The notes: generated by a model from the letters alone, not told the origin. A stretch of DNA of 5,440 nucleotides from Candidatus Bipolaricaulota bacterium (GCA_025060555.1 JANXBC010000069.1:1-5440), one strand, 5' to 3'. Counted from the stretch's first letter, positions 1-5,440 are shown. A program made the numbers and translations.

Positions 1-637
1 GAAGGAGATCGAGTGGAGCGAGGAGGGCGTGCGGGGCGCGTGGCGCTTCCTCAACCGCTTTTGGAACTTAGCCCTCCTCATCCTGGAGCGCACGCGGGAG
101 GTGCGGGAGGAGGTGGATCCCGCGGCGTTTGGGCCCCGGGAGCAGGCGGTGTGGGCCAAGCTCCACGCCACCATCAAGAAGGTCACCGAGGAGTTCGAGG
201 GGCGGCTGGCGCTGAACACGGCGGTGGCGGCCATCATGGAGTTCACCCACGCGCTTTCCGAGTACGCGGAGGATCCCCAGGCGGACCCGCGGCTCCTCCG
301 CCGCGCGCTCCGGGACCTCCTCCTGATCCTCTCCCCGTTCACCCCCTTCATCTGCGAGGAGCTCTGGCATCGCCTGGGCGAGGGGCGGGCGATCCTGGAG
401 ACGCCCTGGCCCGCCTATGACCCCCAAGCCCTGGAGGAGGCGGAGGTGGAGATCCCTGTGCAGATCAACGGGAAGGTGCGGGCGAGAGTCCGCCTGCCCC
501 GCACCAAGGCCGCGGATCCCAAAACCTTGGAGGCGGTGGTCCTCGCGGCCCCTGAGGTGCAGAGCCGTCTTCAGGGCCTGCGGATCGAGAAAATCATCGC
601 TGTCCCTGAGAAACTTGTGTCCATCGTGGCCCGATGA
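1..637 (+). CDS. leuS: Leucyl-tRNA synthetase, C-terminal 211 residues (5'-truncated by window edge)
   Basis: Class I aminoacyl-tRNA synthetase that charges tRNA-Leu in the cytoplasm. Only the 3' part is present; the first whole codon is at position 2, and the catalytic core with HIGH and KMSKS lies upstream of the window. Visible residues begin KEIEWSEEGVRGAWRFLNRF, typical of the start of the helical anticodon-binding domain. FICEELWHRLG and ETPWPAYD mark the end of that domain. The small C-terminal domain follows, with VQINGKVRARV (the family's V-Q-x-N-G-K-x-R motif) and the terminal IIAVPEKLVSIV, matching the usual VPGKLxNxV ending. The ending is bacterial rather than archaeal in type. 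It stops at TGA 635-637, overlapping the next start by ATGA. Hand-counted GC at 181-300 is about 70%. Identification is firm; only the N-terminal part is missing. Confidence 0.95.
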   Translation, partial: KEIEWSEEGVRGAWRFLNRFWNLALLILERTREVREEVDPAAFGPREQAVWAKLHATIKKVTEEFEGRLALNTAVAAIMEFTHALSEYAEDPQADPRLLRRALRDLLLILSPFTPFICEELWHRLGEGRAILETPWPAYDPQALEEAEVEIPVQINGKVRARVRLPRTKAADPKTLEAVVLAAPEVQSRLQGLRIEKIIAVPEKLVSIVAR

Positions 638-1764
638 GCCCAAGTCTAATTAGCCTTGTGTGTGGCCTCGGCGCGGGGGTCATCCTCGCCTTCCTTGGGA
701 TTTGGCGCAATTTCCGTACCCTGCGGGAAGCGCTGGCCCACACCGCTCCCCTTGAGAAGCTCTCGGTGATCATCGCCAGCCGCAACGAGGAGGCCGTCAT
801 CGAGAACACCGTCCGCACCTTGGCCGCGGCTGCCCCAGATGCGGAGATCATCGTGGTGGACGCCTCCACGGACCGGACCCCGGAGATCCTGTCCTCCCTC
901 AAACGGGAGATCCCGCAGCTTTTGGTCCTAGAAGACCCTTACCGGCGGGGAAAACCTGCCGCCCTAAACCATGCCCTTAAGCACGCCAAAGGCACGATCA
1001 TCCTGTTTTTGGATGCCGACGCCCGCTTGGATGGCGAAGCTCTCCAGTTCTACCAGGCCCTGGCCTCGCATCCAAGCAATCCCGTGATCTACGCGGATTT
1101 TGCTCCCTACAACCAGCGGCGGTCCTTTGTGGTCGTGCTCCAGGAGCTGTTCTTCTCCATGGCCAAGGCCTTCGTGTTCTCCGGGCTTTTTTGGCGCCCG
1201 GTATTCATGACCTGCGGCCTCTTTGTGCGCCGCGAGGTCCTGGAACAGGCGGGGGAGTTCGACCCCAAGACGCTTGTGGACGATTTCGACCTCAGCAACC
1301 GCCTGGCCCAACGCAGGATTTTCGCCAAATTCGTGCGCGGACCCTCCTGCTTCATCCAATATGCTCCCTCCTTCGCCGACCTTTTCGCCCAATTCCTGCG
1401 CTGGTATACCGGTGGGATCCGCGAGATGCTCGACGAAATACGGCACGGAAAGGTTTCCTACATGGCCCTCATGATCCTGTTGGCCTGGGTGATCTACCTG
1501 CCCTGGTTTGCCCTGTGGATTGACCTCGGACTTGGGGCCTGGGTCTTGACCCGTTATGTTGTGCCCGGCTTTGTGGCCGCGCTTTACACCGGCGTCCTCC
1601 TTTCGTACTGGTTGGAAGGCCCTAAGACGCGGGAGGCGCTCCTCAACACCCTGGCCGGACCGCTCCTGCTCCACCTCGTCCTGCAGGGGGCCATCCTTGT
1701 GGGCTTTCTGCGAGCGTTCGGCAAGAGCGCAACTTGGTATAAGGTGCGCCGGGAGCACGCATGA
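634..1764 (+). CDS. Membrane-anchored GT2 glycosyltransferase, processive (cellulose/PNAG-synthase-like) type
   Basis: Family 2 inverting glycosyltransferase of 376 residues, predicted to use a nucleotide-sugar on the cytoplasmic side of the membrane. One N-terminal membrane helix (about residues 4-22) precedes the GT-A domain. That domain has the nucleotide-binding start LSVIIASRNEE (43-53), IIVVDASTD (72-80), the metal-binding DAD (127-129), an acidic acceptor motif VDDFD (215-219), and QFLRW (253-257), which fits the QxxRW signature of processive synthases. About three hydrophobic segments follow (277-297, 300-325, 336-359), then TWYKVRR, as often seen at the end of PgaC-like enzymes. The topology and QxxRW suggest a polymer or repeated-sugar synthase, but single-transfer enzymes with this layout exist. 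The ATG overlaps the leuS stop (ATGA) with no clear Shine-Dalgarno sequence, so translation is probably coupled. Sugar and acceptor are unknown. Confidence 0.88.
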   Translation: MSPSLISLVCGLGAGVILAFLGIWRNFRTLREALAHTAPLEKLSVIIASRNEEAVIENTVRTLAAAAPDAEIIVVDASTDRTPEILSSLKREIPQLLVLEDPYRRGKPAALNHALKHAKGTIILFLDADARLDGEALQFYQALASHPSNPVIYADFAPYNQRRSFVVVLQELFFSMAKAFVFSGLFWRPVFMTCGLFVRREVLEQAGEFDPKTLVDDFDLSNRLAQRRIFAKFVRGPSCFIQYAPSFADLFAQFLRWYTGGIREMLDEIRHGKVSYMALMILLAWVIYLPWFALWIDLGLGAWVLTRYVVPGFVAALYTGVLLSYWLEGPKTREALLNTLAGPLLLHLVLQGAILVGFLRAFGKSATWYKVRREHA

Positions 1765-2495
1765 AACCGGTGATCACCGTCGTAGTGCCCGTGCTAAACG
1801 AGGAAGCTCACCTCGAGGGGTGTCTGCGTTCCCTGCGCGCCCAAACCTTCAGAGATTACGAGCTCGTCGTGGTGGACAACGGCAGCACAGACGCCAGCGT
1901 ACATATAGCTCAGCGCTATGCGGATCGCGTTCTTTACGAACCCAAAGTTGGCCCTGATCTGGCGCGCCACCGCGGCTTCGTTGAAGCCCGTACTGAGCTT
2001 TTGGCCAGCGCGGATGCGGACACTATCTATCCACCCGATTGGCTTGAACGCCTCGTGCACACCCTGGAAAAGAAAAACGTGGTGGGCGTTTTCGGGCCAC
2101 TGGGGTTCAAGGAAAGCTCGCATATCCCACGCCAGCTCGAAATCTTGGGCTACACGCTGTTGGCTTTCCTGATGTATCCGTTGGGCGTGCCACTTGCAGG
2201 CGCCTCGAATTTTGGGTGCCGGAAATCCGCGTACCTCGCGGTGGGGGGGTTCCCGCCCCTGGCCCACCTGGCCAACGCGGACTTCCGGTTGGCCAGGCGG
2301 CTGCGGCGCGTGGGGCGGGTGGTCTTCGTGCCTGCGCTGCGCGCCTACACGTCCAACCGGACTTTCGTGGAGCTAGGTGTGTGGCGTGCGGTGCTCCACA
2401 CCCTGCGCATTTGGGTGGACATCGCTCTGGAGCGGGATCGTGTTCCTTCGGCCCACTATTTGGCCGTCCTCCAGCGGAACCGCGGGGGGCAATGA
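1761..2495 (+). CDS. Short GT2 glycosyltransferase (paralogue A of inverted pair)
   Basis: Family 2 glycosyltransferase of 244 residues. The GT-A fold starts immediately: VVVPVLNEE (7-15), VVVDNGSTD (36-44), the metal-binding DAD (85-87) in ADADTIYPPDW, then GCRKSAYLAVGGFP (152-165) and RRLRRVGRVVFVP (179-191) followed by YTSNR (196-200). A hydrophobic stretch at about 127-146 may lie on or in the membrane; there is no signal peptide. At the position of the usual ED acceptor/catalytic pair the sequence reads NADFRL, so only one acid (D174) is retained. The ATG overlaps the previous stop (ATGA), and GGGAG at 1751-1755 is a good ribosome-binding site 5 nt upstream. It is co-oriented with leuS and the larger GT2, so probably on the same transcript. 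It is about 50% identical to the minus-strand gene just downstream. Donor and acceptor are unknown. Confidence 0.87.
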   Translation: MKPVITVVVPVLNEEAHLEGCLRSLRAQTFRDYELVVVDNGSTDASVHIAQRYADRVLYEPKVGPDLARHRGFVEARTELLASADADTIYPPDWLERLVHTLEKKNVVGVFGPLGFKESSHIPRQLEILGYTLLAFLMYPLGVPLAGASNFGCRKSAYLAVGGFPPLAHLANADFRLARRLRRVGRVVFVPALRAYTSNRTFVELGVWRAVLHTLRIWVDIALERDRVPSAHYLAVLQRNRGGQ

Positions 2496-2498
2496 GGT

Positions 2499-3221
2499 TC
2501 AATCCCGGCGCCAGGCATACCAATGGTCCAGGGTGAGGCGGTCCCGATGGAGCACGATGTCCCAGAAGTTCCGGATCATGAGGAGCCAATGCCGGAGGGC
2601 CCCGCGCTTGCGGAAGGCCCTGTTCGAGGTGTAGACAAGCATTTTCGGGACAAACCGGACTTTTCCCACCCGCCTCAGGCGCAAGCCCAGCCGCACATCG
2701 ATGGCCGACAGGCGCCGCAAAGCCGGATATCCCCCAACCTGAACATAGGCTTCCTTGCGAAAGCCCATGTTGAGGCCGGTGGTTTGGGGAAGGCCGAGTG
2801 CATGGGTGAGGAGTTGAACAACGATACAGAGGCCGGCCTCCAGGGGCTTACGCCAGCGGGGACTCTCCCGAAAGGCCCACGGCCCATAGGCGCACACCAC
2901 CCCCTTCCCCTCAAAAGCCTGGACCATCCGGGCCAGCCAATGCGGAGGATAGAGGGTATCCGCATCGGCCTGGACGATAAGCTCGCCCTGGGCCTCGCTG
3001 ATCCCCCGGTGGAGGGCGAGGTCATATCCACGCTGAGGCTCGACGAGCACGCGATCCGCAAAGCGCGCGGCGATCTCGCGACTTCGGTCGGTGCTCCCGT
3101 TGTCCACCACAATCAGCTCATAATCCTTGAACGTCTGCGCACGGATGGTTTTCAACGTCTGCTCGAGGAATTCCTCCTCGTTCAACACCGGCATGACCAC
3201 ACTCACCTTTGGTGCACCCAT
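2499..3221 (-). CDS. Short GT2 glycosyltransferase (paralogue B of inverted pair)
   Basis: Family 2 glycosyltransferase of 240 residues. Its motifs match paralogue A in order and spacing: VVMPVLNEE (8-16), IVVDNGSTD (37-45), QADADTLYPPHW with the metal-binding DAD at 86-88, GFRKEAYVQVGGYP (153-166), RLRRVGKVRFVP (181-192) and YTSNR (197-201). A hydrophobic stretch spans about 128-149. The region of the usual ED pair reads SAIDVRL, again with a single acid (D175). The ATG at 3221 is preferred because GAGGGGG sits 6 nt upstream on the minus strand; a TTG five codons further upstream (3236) would lie on or before that site. It runs head-to-head with the acyltransferase and tail-to-tail with paralogue A, with 3 bases between the stops. 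A lipid-linked sugar transfer is inferred from the neighbours only. Confidence 0.87.
   Translation of the reverse strand: MGAPKVSVVMPVLNEEEFLEQTLKTIRAQTFKDYELIVVDNGSTDRSREIAARFADRVLVEPQRGYDLALHRGISEAQGELIVQADADTLYPPHWLARMVQAFEGKGVVCAYGPWAFRESPRWRKPLEAGLCIVVQLLTHALGLPQTTGLNMGFRKEAYVQVGGYPALRRLSAIDVRLGLRLRRVGKVRFVPKMLVYTSNRAFRKRGALRHWLLMIRNFWDIVLHRDRLTLDHWYAWRRD
3215..3220 (-). other. Start-adjacent check point for paralogue B (codons 1-3)
   Basis: These bases are the first codons after the chosen ATG (3221-3219) and read into GAPKVSVVMP, where family homology begins at once. The ribosome-binding GAGGGGG lies just upstream on the minus strand (3234-3228). Homology starting at residue 5 or so supports this ATG over the upstream TTG. 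Confidence 0.3.
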
Positions 3222-3223
3222 GC

Positions 3224-3250
3224 TTGACCCCCTCAAGGAATAAGCATAAT
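3224..3250 (+). promoter_or_regulatory. Possible divergent promoter region between paralogue B and the acyltransferase
   Basis: The 53-bp gap 3222-3274 separates two divergent starts, so both promoters must lie here or inside the opposite gene. On the plus strand TTGACC (3224-3229) and CATAAT (3245-3250) resemble -35 and -10 boxes, but the 15-bp spacing is shorter than the usual 16-18. The AT-rich core 3239-3254 also reads TATTAT on the minus strand (3251-3246), a candidate -10 for paralogue B without a recognisable -35. The call is by similarity to sigma-70 consensus only. Confidence 0.33.
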
Positions 3251-3274
3251 AAAAGTCGTGCCTTACGTGCAGCC

Positions 3275-4000
3275 ATGAAAAAGCTGTTAAGGGCCGTATT
3301 CGTGGGACTTGGATTAGAGCCCGTCTGGTTTATGTACTGGCTGTTCATGTGGGTGCTCACAAGTTTGGTGCGTACCCAACGCGCAGGGTCATGCCCAAAG
3401 CGGCCGTGCGTACTTGCAGTGATCCATCTCGGTGGGTTGGAGCCCCTGTTTGTCACCCGCGCAAGCCGGCACTGGCGTGGCTGGGCTTTATATACCCTGG
3501 ACTGGCCCAACCCCTTGGTACGCTTCCTTTGCCAGGCATTTTGGCGCTTTGGGGTGACCCAAGATCCGAAGCGCAAGGCAGCCATCAATCCCAAGACCAT
3601 CAAGCGGGCCACGGAATACCTCCGCTCCGGGGGTTCTCTTATGGTCTTCCCTGAAGGGGTTCGGTTATGGGAGCGGCGGCTCTACCCAGGTGCGGCACTT
3701 TTGGCCCGACGCGCAGGGGTCCCCCTCATCCCTGTGGGCCTGGAGAACGCTCCCATCCACGAGCCCGGGCCTGAAAAGCTTCCCGTTTGGCGGGGTTTTC
3801 CGCGCGCGCTTTGGAAAACCGTTCGCAAGCGACGGGTCGTCGTGCACTTTGCCGAGGCGATCCTCCCGGATCCCAAACTCTCGGAGGAAGAGGATGTAGA
3901 CCGCATGATGCGCGAGCTCGAACGCGTCTTCCGCGATTTTTACCAGAGGTTCTACGGAGTCCCTGGACCCGTCTGGATCAACCCGCGAAGAGCCCGATGA
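3275..4000 (+). CDS. PlsC-type (LPLAT family) acyltransferase with variant HX4E motif
   Basis: Predicted membrane-bound acyltransferase of 241 residues, of the 1-acylglycerol-3-phosphate / lysophospholipid acyltransferase superfamily. A hydrophobic N-terminal segment (about 8-32) should anchor it. Motif I reads VIHLGGLEP: His51 followed after four residues by Glu56, where PlsC proteins normally have Asp. Motif III is FPEGVR (125-130) and motif IV VPLIPVGLE (149-157); the latter two are canonical. The ATG at 3275 is chosen because the membrane segment and normal family length follow from it, although no clear Shine-Dalgarno sequence precedes it. A TTG start at 3209 would overlap the divergent gene and add 22 polar residues. 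Adjacent glycosyltransferases suggest acylation of a glycolipid, but phosphatidic-acid synthesis remains possible. I do not assign plsC. GC at 3481-3600 is about 56%, between leuS and the methyltransferase. Confidence 0.85.
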   Translation: MKKLLRAVFVGLGLEPVWFMYWLFMWVLTSLVRTQRAGSCPKRPCVLAVIHLGGLEPLFVTRASRHWRGWALYTLDWPNPLVRFLCQAFWRFGVTQDPKRKAAINPKTIKRATEYLRSGGSLMVFPEGVRLWERRLYPGAALLARRAGVPLIPVGLENAPIHEPGPEKLPVWRGFPRALWKTVRKRRVVVHFAEAILPDPKLSEEEDVDRMMRELERVFRDFYQRFYGVPGPVWINPRRAR

Positions 4001-4065
4001 GCTCTGAATCCTGCCCTTGCCCCTAAGGACGGTCCTTCCACGGCTATCGAGTAATTCACAGGGAA

Positions 4066-4107
4066 GGGTTGAGTGACCTGAACGAGCTTCTTTTTAGGGC
4101 TCAACCT
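4066..4107 (+). terminator. Weak candidate terminator hairpin downstream of the acyltransferase
   Basis: GGTTGAG (4067-4073) pairs perfectly with CTCAACC (4100-4106), extended by one G-T pair on each end. The loop is 26 nt and only an interrupted T-rich tract (around 4113-4123) follows, so this is not a textbook intrinsic terminator. The smaller palindrome at 4025-4037 is closer to the stop but has no T-tract at all. Confidence 0.28.
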
Positions 4108-4175
4108 TGAGACTTTCTGTTTTGCTTGCTCTACGAGCTTGCCCCCTTCACATTTAGGAGGCCTGAAGAAGCTCG
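4083..4175 (+). repeat. 10-bp inverted repeat with a competing direct copy
   Basis: CGAGCTTCTT at 4083-4092 is the exact reverse complement of AAGAAGCTCG at 4166-4175. A second copy of the left half, CGAGCTT, occurs at 4134-4140 and could pair with the same right arm over 7 bp. In RNA read through this region the right arm could therefore form either of two hairpins. Whether this regulates anything or is chance cannot be told from one sequence. Confidence 0.4.
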
Positions 4176-4191
4176 AAAGCGTTGTTCTTTG

Positions 4192-4197
4192 TATAAT
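4192..4197 (+). promoter_or_regulatory. Perfect -10 hexamer upstream of the methyltransferase
   Basis: TATAAT matches the sigma-70 -10 consensus exactly and lies 19 bases before the preferred ATG. No good -35 is found at the expected 16-18 bp distance (the bases at 4169-4174 are AAGCTC). Transcription would start near 4204, giving a leader of about 13 nt that keeps part of the purine-rich GGGGAGCAGGGG stretch as ribosome-binding site. Confidence 0.45.
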
Positions 4198-4216
4198 CCC
4201 AAGGGGAGCAGGGGCG

Positions 4217-4843
4217 ATGCCGCTGGCCGCATGGATTTATGATTTGGGTGAGCGCATTTTTAGAGGGAAAATATCGCAAGAGCGGGCCGAACTTTTGGCG
4301 TTCCTTGGGAATACAAATCATAAGAAGCTGTTGGAAGCCGGAGCCGGAACGTGTAGATTTTCTGCTTTCCTTAAGCGGTGTTTTCCATATACTGAGGTCT
4401 ACGCCACTGACATCAGCCGAGAATATCTGGCCAGGGGTGCCAAGAAAGCCGATATTGAAACGGTTTTGTGTCCAACGGAGGAGCTGATTCAAAGATTCCC
4501 GAGCAGTGTCTTTGACATTGTGCTCATGGTGGACGCGCTGCATCATCATGCCGACCGTATTCGGGCCTTGCTAAACGTGTTTGCGGTCTTGAAGCCGGGA
4601 GGAATGCTGGTCATGCGCGAGGTTGATCGCGATGCCCCGGGCTTTCTTAAATACAAGCTCATTGATAAGATAGATCTCCTTCTCTCGGCGCTTCAGGGCT
4701 TAAAATACAGGGCTCCCGAGTACTTTAACACCTCCGAGCTCCAAACACTCTTGAGGTTAATAGGCTTTTGCCATGTAGAGGTGAAGCCGCTGGGCCGCGA
4801 CGCGTTGATCCTATGCAAGGCGGTCAAGCCGTTGCCGAGTTAA
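4217..4843 (+). CDS. Class I SAM-dependent methyltransferase (Methyltransf_11-like)
   Basis: Predicted soluble methyltransferase of 208 residues with a Rossmann fold. The SAM-binding motif I is LLEAGAGTCRFS (38-49). The acidic residue at the end of strand 2 is D65 in YATDIS. FDIVLMVDALHHH (99-111) is motif IV with the usual following histidines, and LKPGGMLVMRE (125-135) is the post-motif strand. The C-terminal third, which normally sets the substrate, has no feature I can assign. The ATG at 4217 is preferred: purine-rich AAGGGGAG lies 8 nt upstream and TATAAT just before it. A TTG at 4139 in frame would add 26 residues but would place the TATAAT inside the gene. Hand-counted GC at 4261-4500 is about 49%, far below leuS, with many A/T-ending codons, which suggests horizontal acquisition. 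Substrate (small molecule, lipid or sugar) is unknown. Confidence 0.85.
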   Translation: MPLAAWIYDLGERIFRGKISQERAELLAFLGNTNHKKLLEAGAGTCRFSAFLKRCFPYTEVYATDISREYLARGAKKADIETVLCPTEELIQRFPSSVFDIVLMVDALHHHADRIRALLNVFAVLKPGGMLVMREVDRDAPGFLKYKLIDKIDLLLSALQGLKYRAPEYFNTSELQTLLRLIGFCHVEVKPLGRDALILCKAVKPLPS

Positions 4844-4876
4844 CAAGTGATCTGAGGCATTAGGTGGCTATACGAC

Positions 4877-5401
4877 TCAAGATTTATCATGGGCTGCAAA
4901 AAGCTCGATCACTTGCCGTATCTTTTCGGCTCTGTTGGATAAGGTGAGGCGGATCAGGTGGTCCACTTCGTGGCGGATGCGGTAGGCCAGACGATGGTTG
5001 GAGGCGCGGTGCACCGTGACGAGAAGATGTTTGTCGCAAGCCAAAGCTTTCTCCACCGCCGAGATGAATCGCTGGGACTTTAGTTCCATGGGACCGACCT
5101 CGTCGATCACGATGAGTTCCGCCTCCTCCACGGCGCGCTCGATGGCCGCGGCCCCGATCTCCTCCAGATCCCGAAGGCAGAGGCGGTACTTGCCGAACTC
5201 CGGGCCGTCGCAGTGGTGGCGATGGGCAAGGAGGCCCTCCCGCCCCGTGGCCACGTCCCGCAAAAGGAAGCCCACGCGGTAACCGCACTTGCGGATCTCC
5301 TCGGTGATCATTCCCCCGGCCCGGAGGGGCACGGCCGCGAGCACCCGCTTCACAAGCGTGGTCTTGCCCACCCCCGGATGCCCAGTGACCCCGACCTTCA
5401 T
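4877..5401 (-). CDS. THEP1-type nucleoside-triphosphatase (NTPase_1 family)
   Basis: P-loop NTPase of 174 residues, matching the usual size of THEP1 proteins (COG1618), which include enzymes from Aquifex and Thermotoga and human NTPCR. The family hydrolyses NTPs to NDPs in vitro; its cellular role is unsettled. Walker A is GHPGVGKTT (7-15), the family-typical GGMITEEIR follows (29-37), GPEFGKYRL (66-74) is the conserved F-G-x-Y segment, Walker B is LIVIDEVGPMEL (96-107), and VTVH (128-131) lies on a later strand. The ATG at 5401 puts Walker A at the normal N-terminal position. It has no Shine-Dalgarno sequence at normal distance; a GGAGGAGGAGG lies 18 nt away and TACAAT 7 nt away. It converges on the methyltransferase with 33 bp between stops and no visible terminator hairpin. 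No functional link to the glycosyltransferases is evident. Confidence 0.92.
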   Translation of the reverse strand: MKVGVTGHPGVGKTTLVKRVLAAVPLRAGGMITEEIRKCGYRVGFLLRDVATGREGLLAHRHHCDGPEFGKYRLCLRDLEEIGAAAIERAVEEAELIVIDEVGPMELKSQRFISAVEKALACDKHLLVTVHRASNHRLAYRIRHEVDHLIRLTLSNRAEKIRQVIELFAAHDKS

Positions 5402-5408
5402 CGGAAAA

Positions 5409-5414
5409 ATTGTA
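5409..5414 (-). promoter_or_regulatory. Possible -10 box for a leaderless THEP1 transcript
   Basis: On the minus strand TACAAT ends 7 nt before the ATG at 5401. A transcript initiating at the usual distance from a -10 would begin at or one base before the start codon. The expected -35 position (about 5432-5437) reads CCTACC and is not consensus. The window ends at 5440, so an upstream gene and transcript cannot be excluded. Confidence 0.3.
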
Positions 5415-5440
5415 AACGGCCTCCTCCTCCAGGTAGGCTT

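Larger units (their letters stand above)
4001..4216. other. Non-coding gap between acyltransferase and methyltransferase
   Basis: This 216-bp stretch holds no convincing gene. It contains a 13-base palindrome AAGGACGGTCCTT (4025-4037), a hairpin with a 7-bp perfect stem (4067-4106), a 10-bp inverted repeat (4083-4092 with 4166-4175), and a perfect TATAAT (4192-4197) ahead of the methyltransferase. An AGGAGG at 4156-4161 has no start codon at a usable distance. Base composition drops here compared with the upstream genes, in line with a boundary between an older block and an acquired gene. Confidence 0.6.

Noticed and set aside
68..643. Minus-strand open frame opposite leuS
   Set aside because: It is an artefact of high GC, with few stop codons. 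LeuS homology on the plus strand is unambiguous.
964..1758. Long minus-strand open frame (264 codons) opposite the larger GT2
   Set aside because: Its translation shows no family motif and is rich in residues typical of antisense reading. The plus strand carries the full GT2 motif set across the same bases.
2523..3227. Long plus-strand open frame (234 codons) opposite paralogue B
   Set aside because: The minus strand encodes a full GT2 with a strong ribosome-binding site and a close paralogue next door; the plus frame has no recognisable domain.
3209..3274. Upstream TTG start for the acyltransferase
   Set aside because: It would overlap the divergent gene's first codons and its ribosome-binding site, and adds 22 polar residues ahead of a natural membrane-anchor start.
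3997..4026. Nine-codon frame MSSESCPCP overlapping the acyltransferase stop by ATGA
   Set aside because: The overlap recalls coupled genes, but nine codons with no ribosome-binding site or conservation evidence is too little to call a gene.
4156..4161. AGGAGG as a ribosome-binding site
   Set aside because: No ATG, GTG or TTG lies 5-12 bases downstream, so it has no gene to serve.
4139..4216. Upstream TTG start for the methyltransferase
   Set aside because: The added residues match no methyltransferase feature, and the frame runs across the TATAAT and the repeat arm.
5402..5440. Minus-strand reading AYLEEEAVYNF at the right edge, which looks protein-like
   Set aside because: This frame stays open deep into the THEP1 gene instead of stopping, so it would need a frameshift. 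Thirteen codons at an edge are not enough to call a gene.

Overview
The window looks like a moderately GC-rich bacterial chromosome segment. The leucyl-tRNA synthetase C-terminus at the left edge is of the bacterial type. The THEP1-type NTPase at the right edge belongs to a family common in thermophiles and archaea, so a thermophilic or candidate-phylum bacterium is plausible. The genus or phylum cannot be read from the sequence. No tRNA, rRNA, CRISPR array, insertion sequence or replication origin was seen.

Layout. Positions 1-2495 form a tightly packed plus-strand block: the 3' end of leuS, a membrane-anchored processive-type family 2 glycosyltransferase (GT2), and a shorter soluble GT2. 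Both junctions are 4-base ATGA stop/start overlaps. Three bases beyond the last stop lies a second short GT2 on the minus strand (2499-3221). It is a clear paralogue of the first short one, about half identical over its whole length, so the two form a tail-to-tail inverted pair. A 53-bp AT-rich divergent spacer separates it from a plus-strand PlsC-type acyltransferase (3275-4000), whose catalytic motif reads HX4E instead of the usual HX4D. After a 216-bp non-coding gap with inverted repeats and a perfect TATAAT hexamer comes a class I SAM-dependent methyltransferase (4217-4843). This gene is visibly poorer in GC (about 49% in a hand count of 240 bases, against about 70% in leuS). It converges on a minus-strand THEP1-type NTPase (4877-5401) that may be transcribed without a leader.

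How the genes may work together. Three glycosyltransferases plus a lipid acyltransferase within 3.4 kb suggest assembly of a glycolipid or lipid-linked glycan at the inner face of the membrane. This is inferred from neighbourhood and family; no substrate can be read from the sequence. LeuS is probably a housekeeping gene that shares its transcript with the two downstream glycosyltransferases. The methyltransferase looks like a later insertion, and the NTPase has no evident functional tie to the rest. All families here are known, and I see no clearly new system. The most unusual points are the inverted paralogous glycosyltransferase pair and the variant acyltransferase motif.
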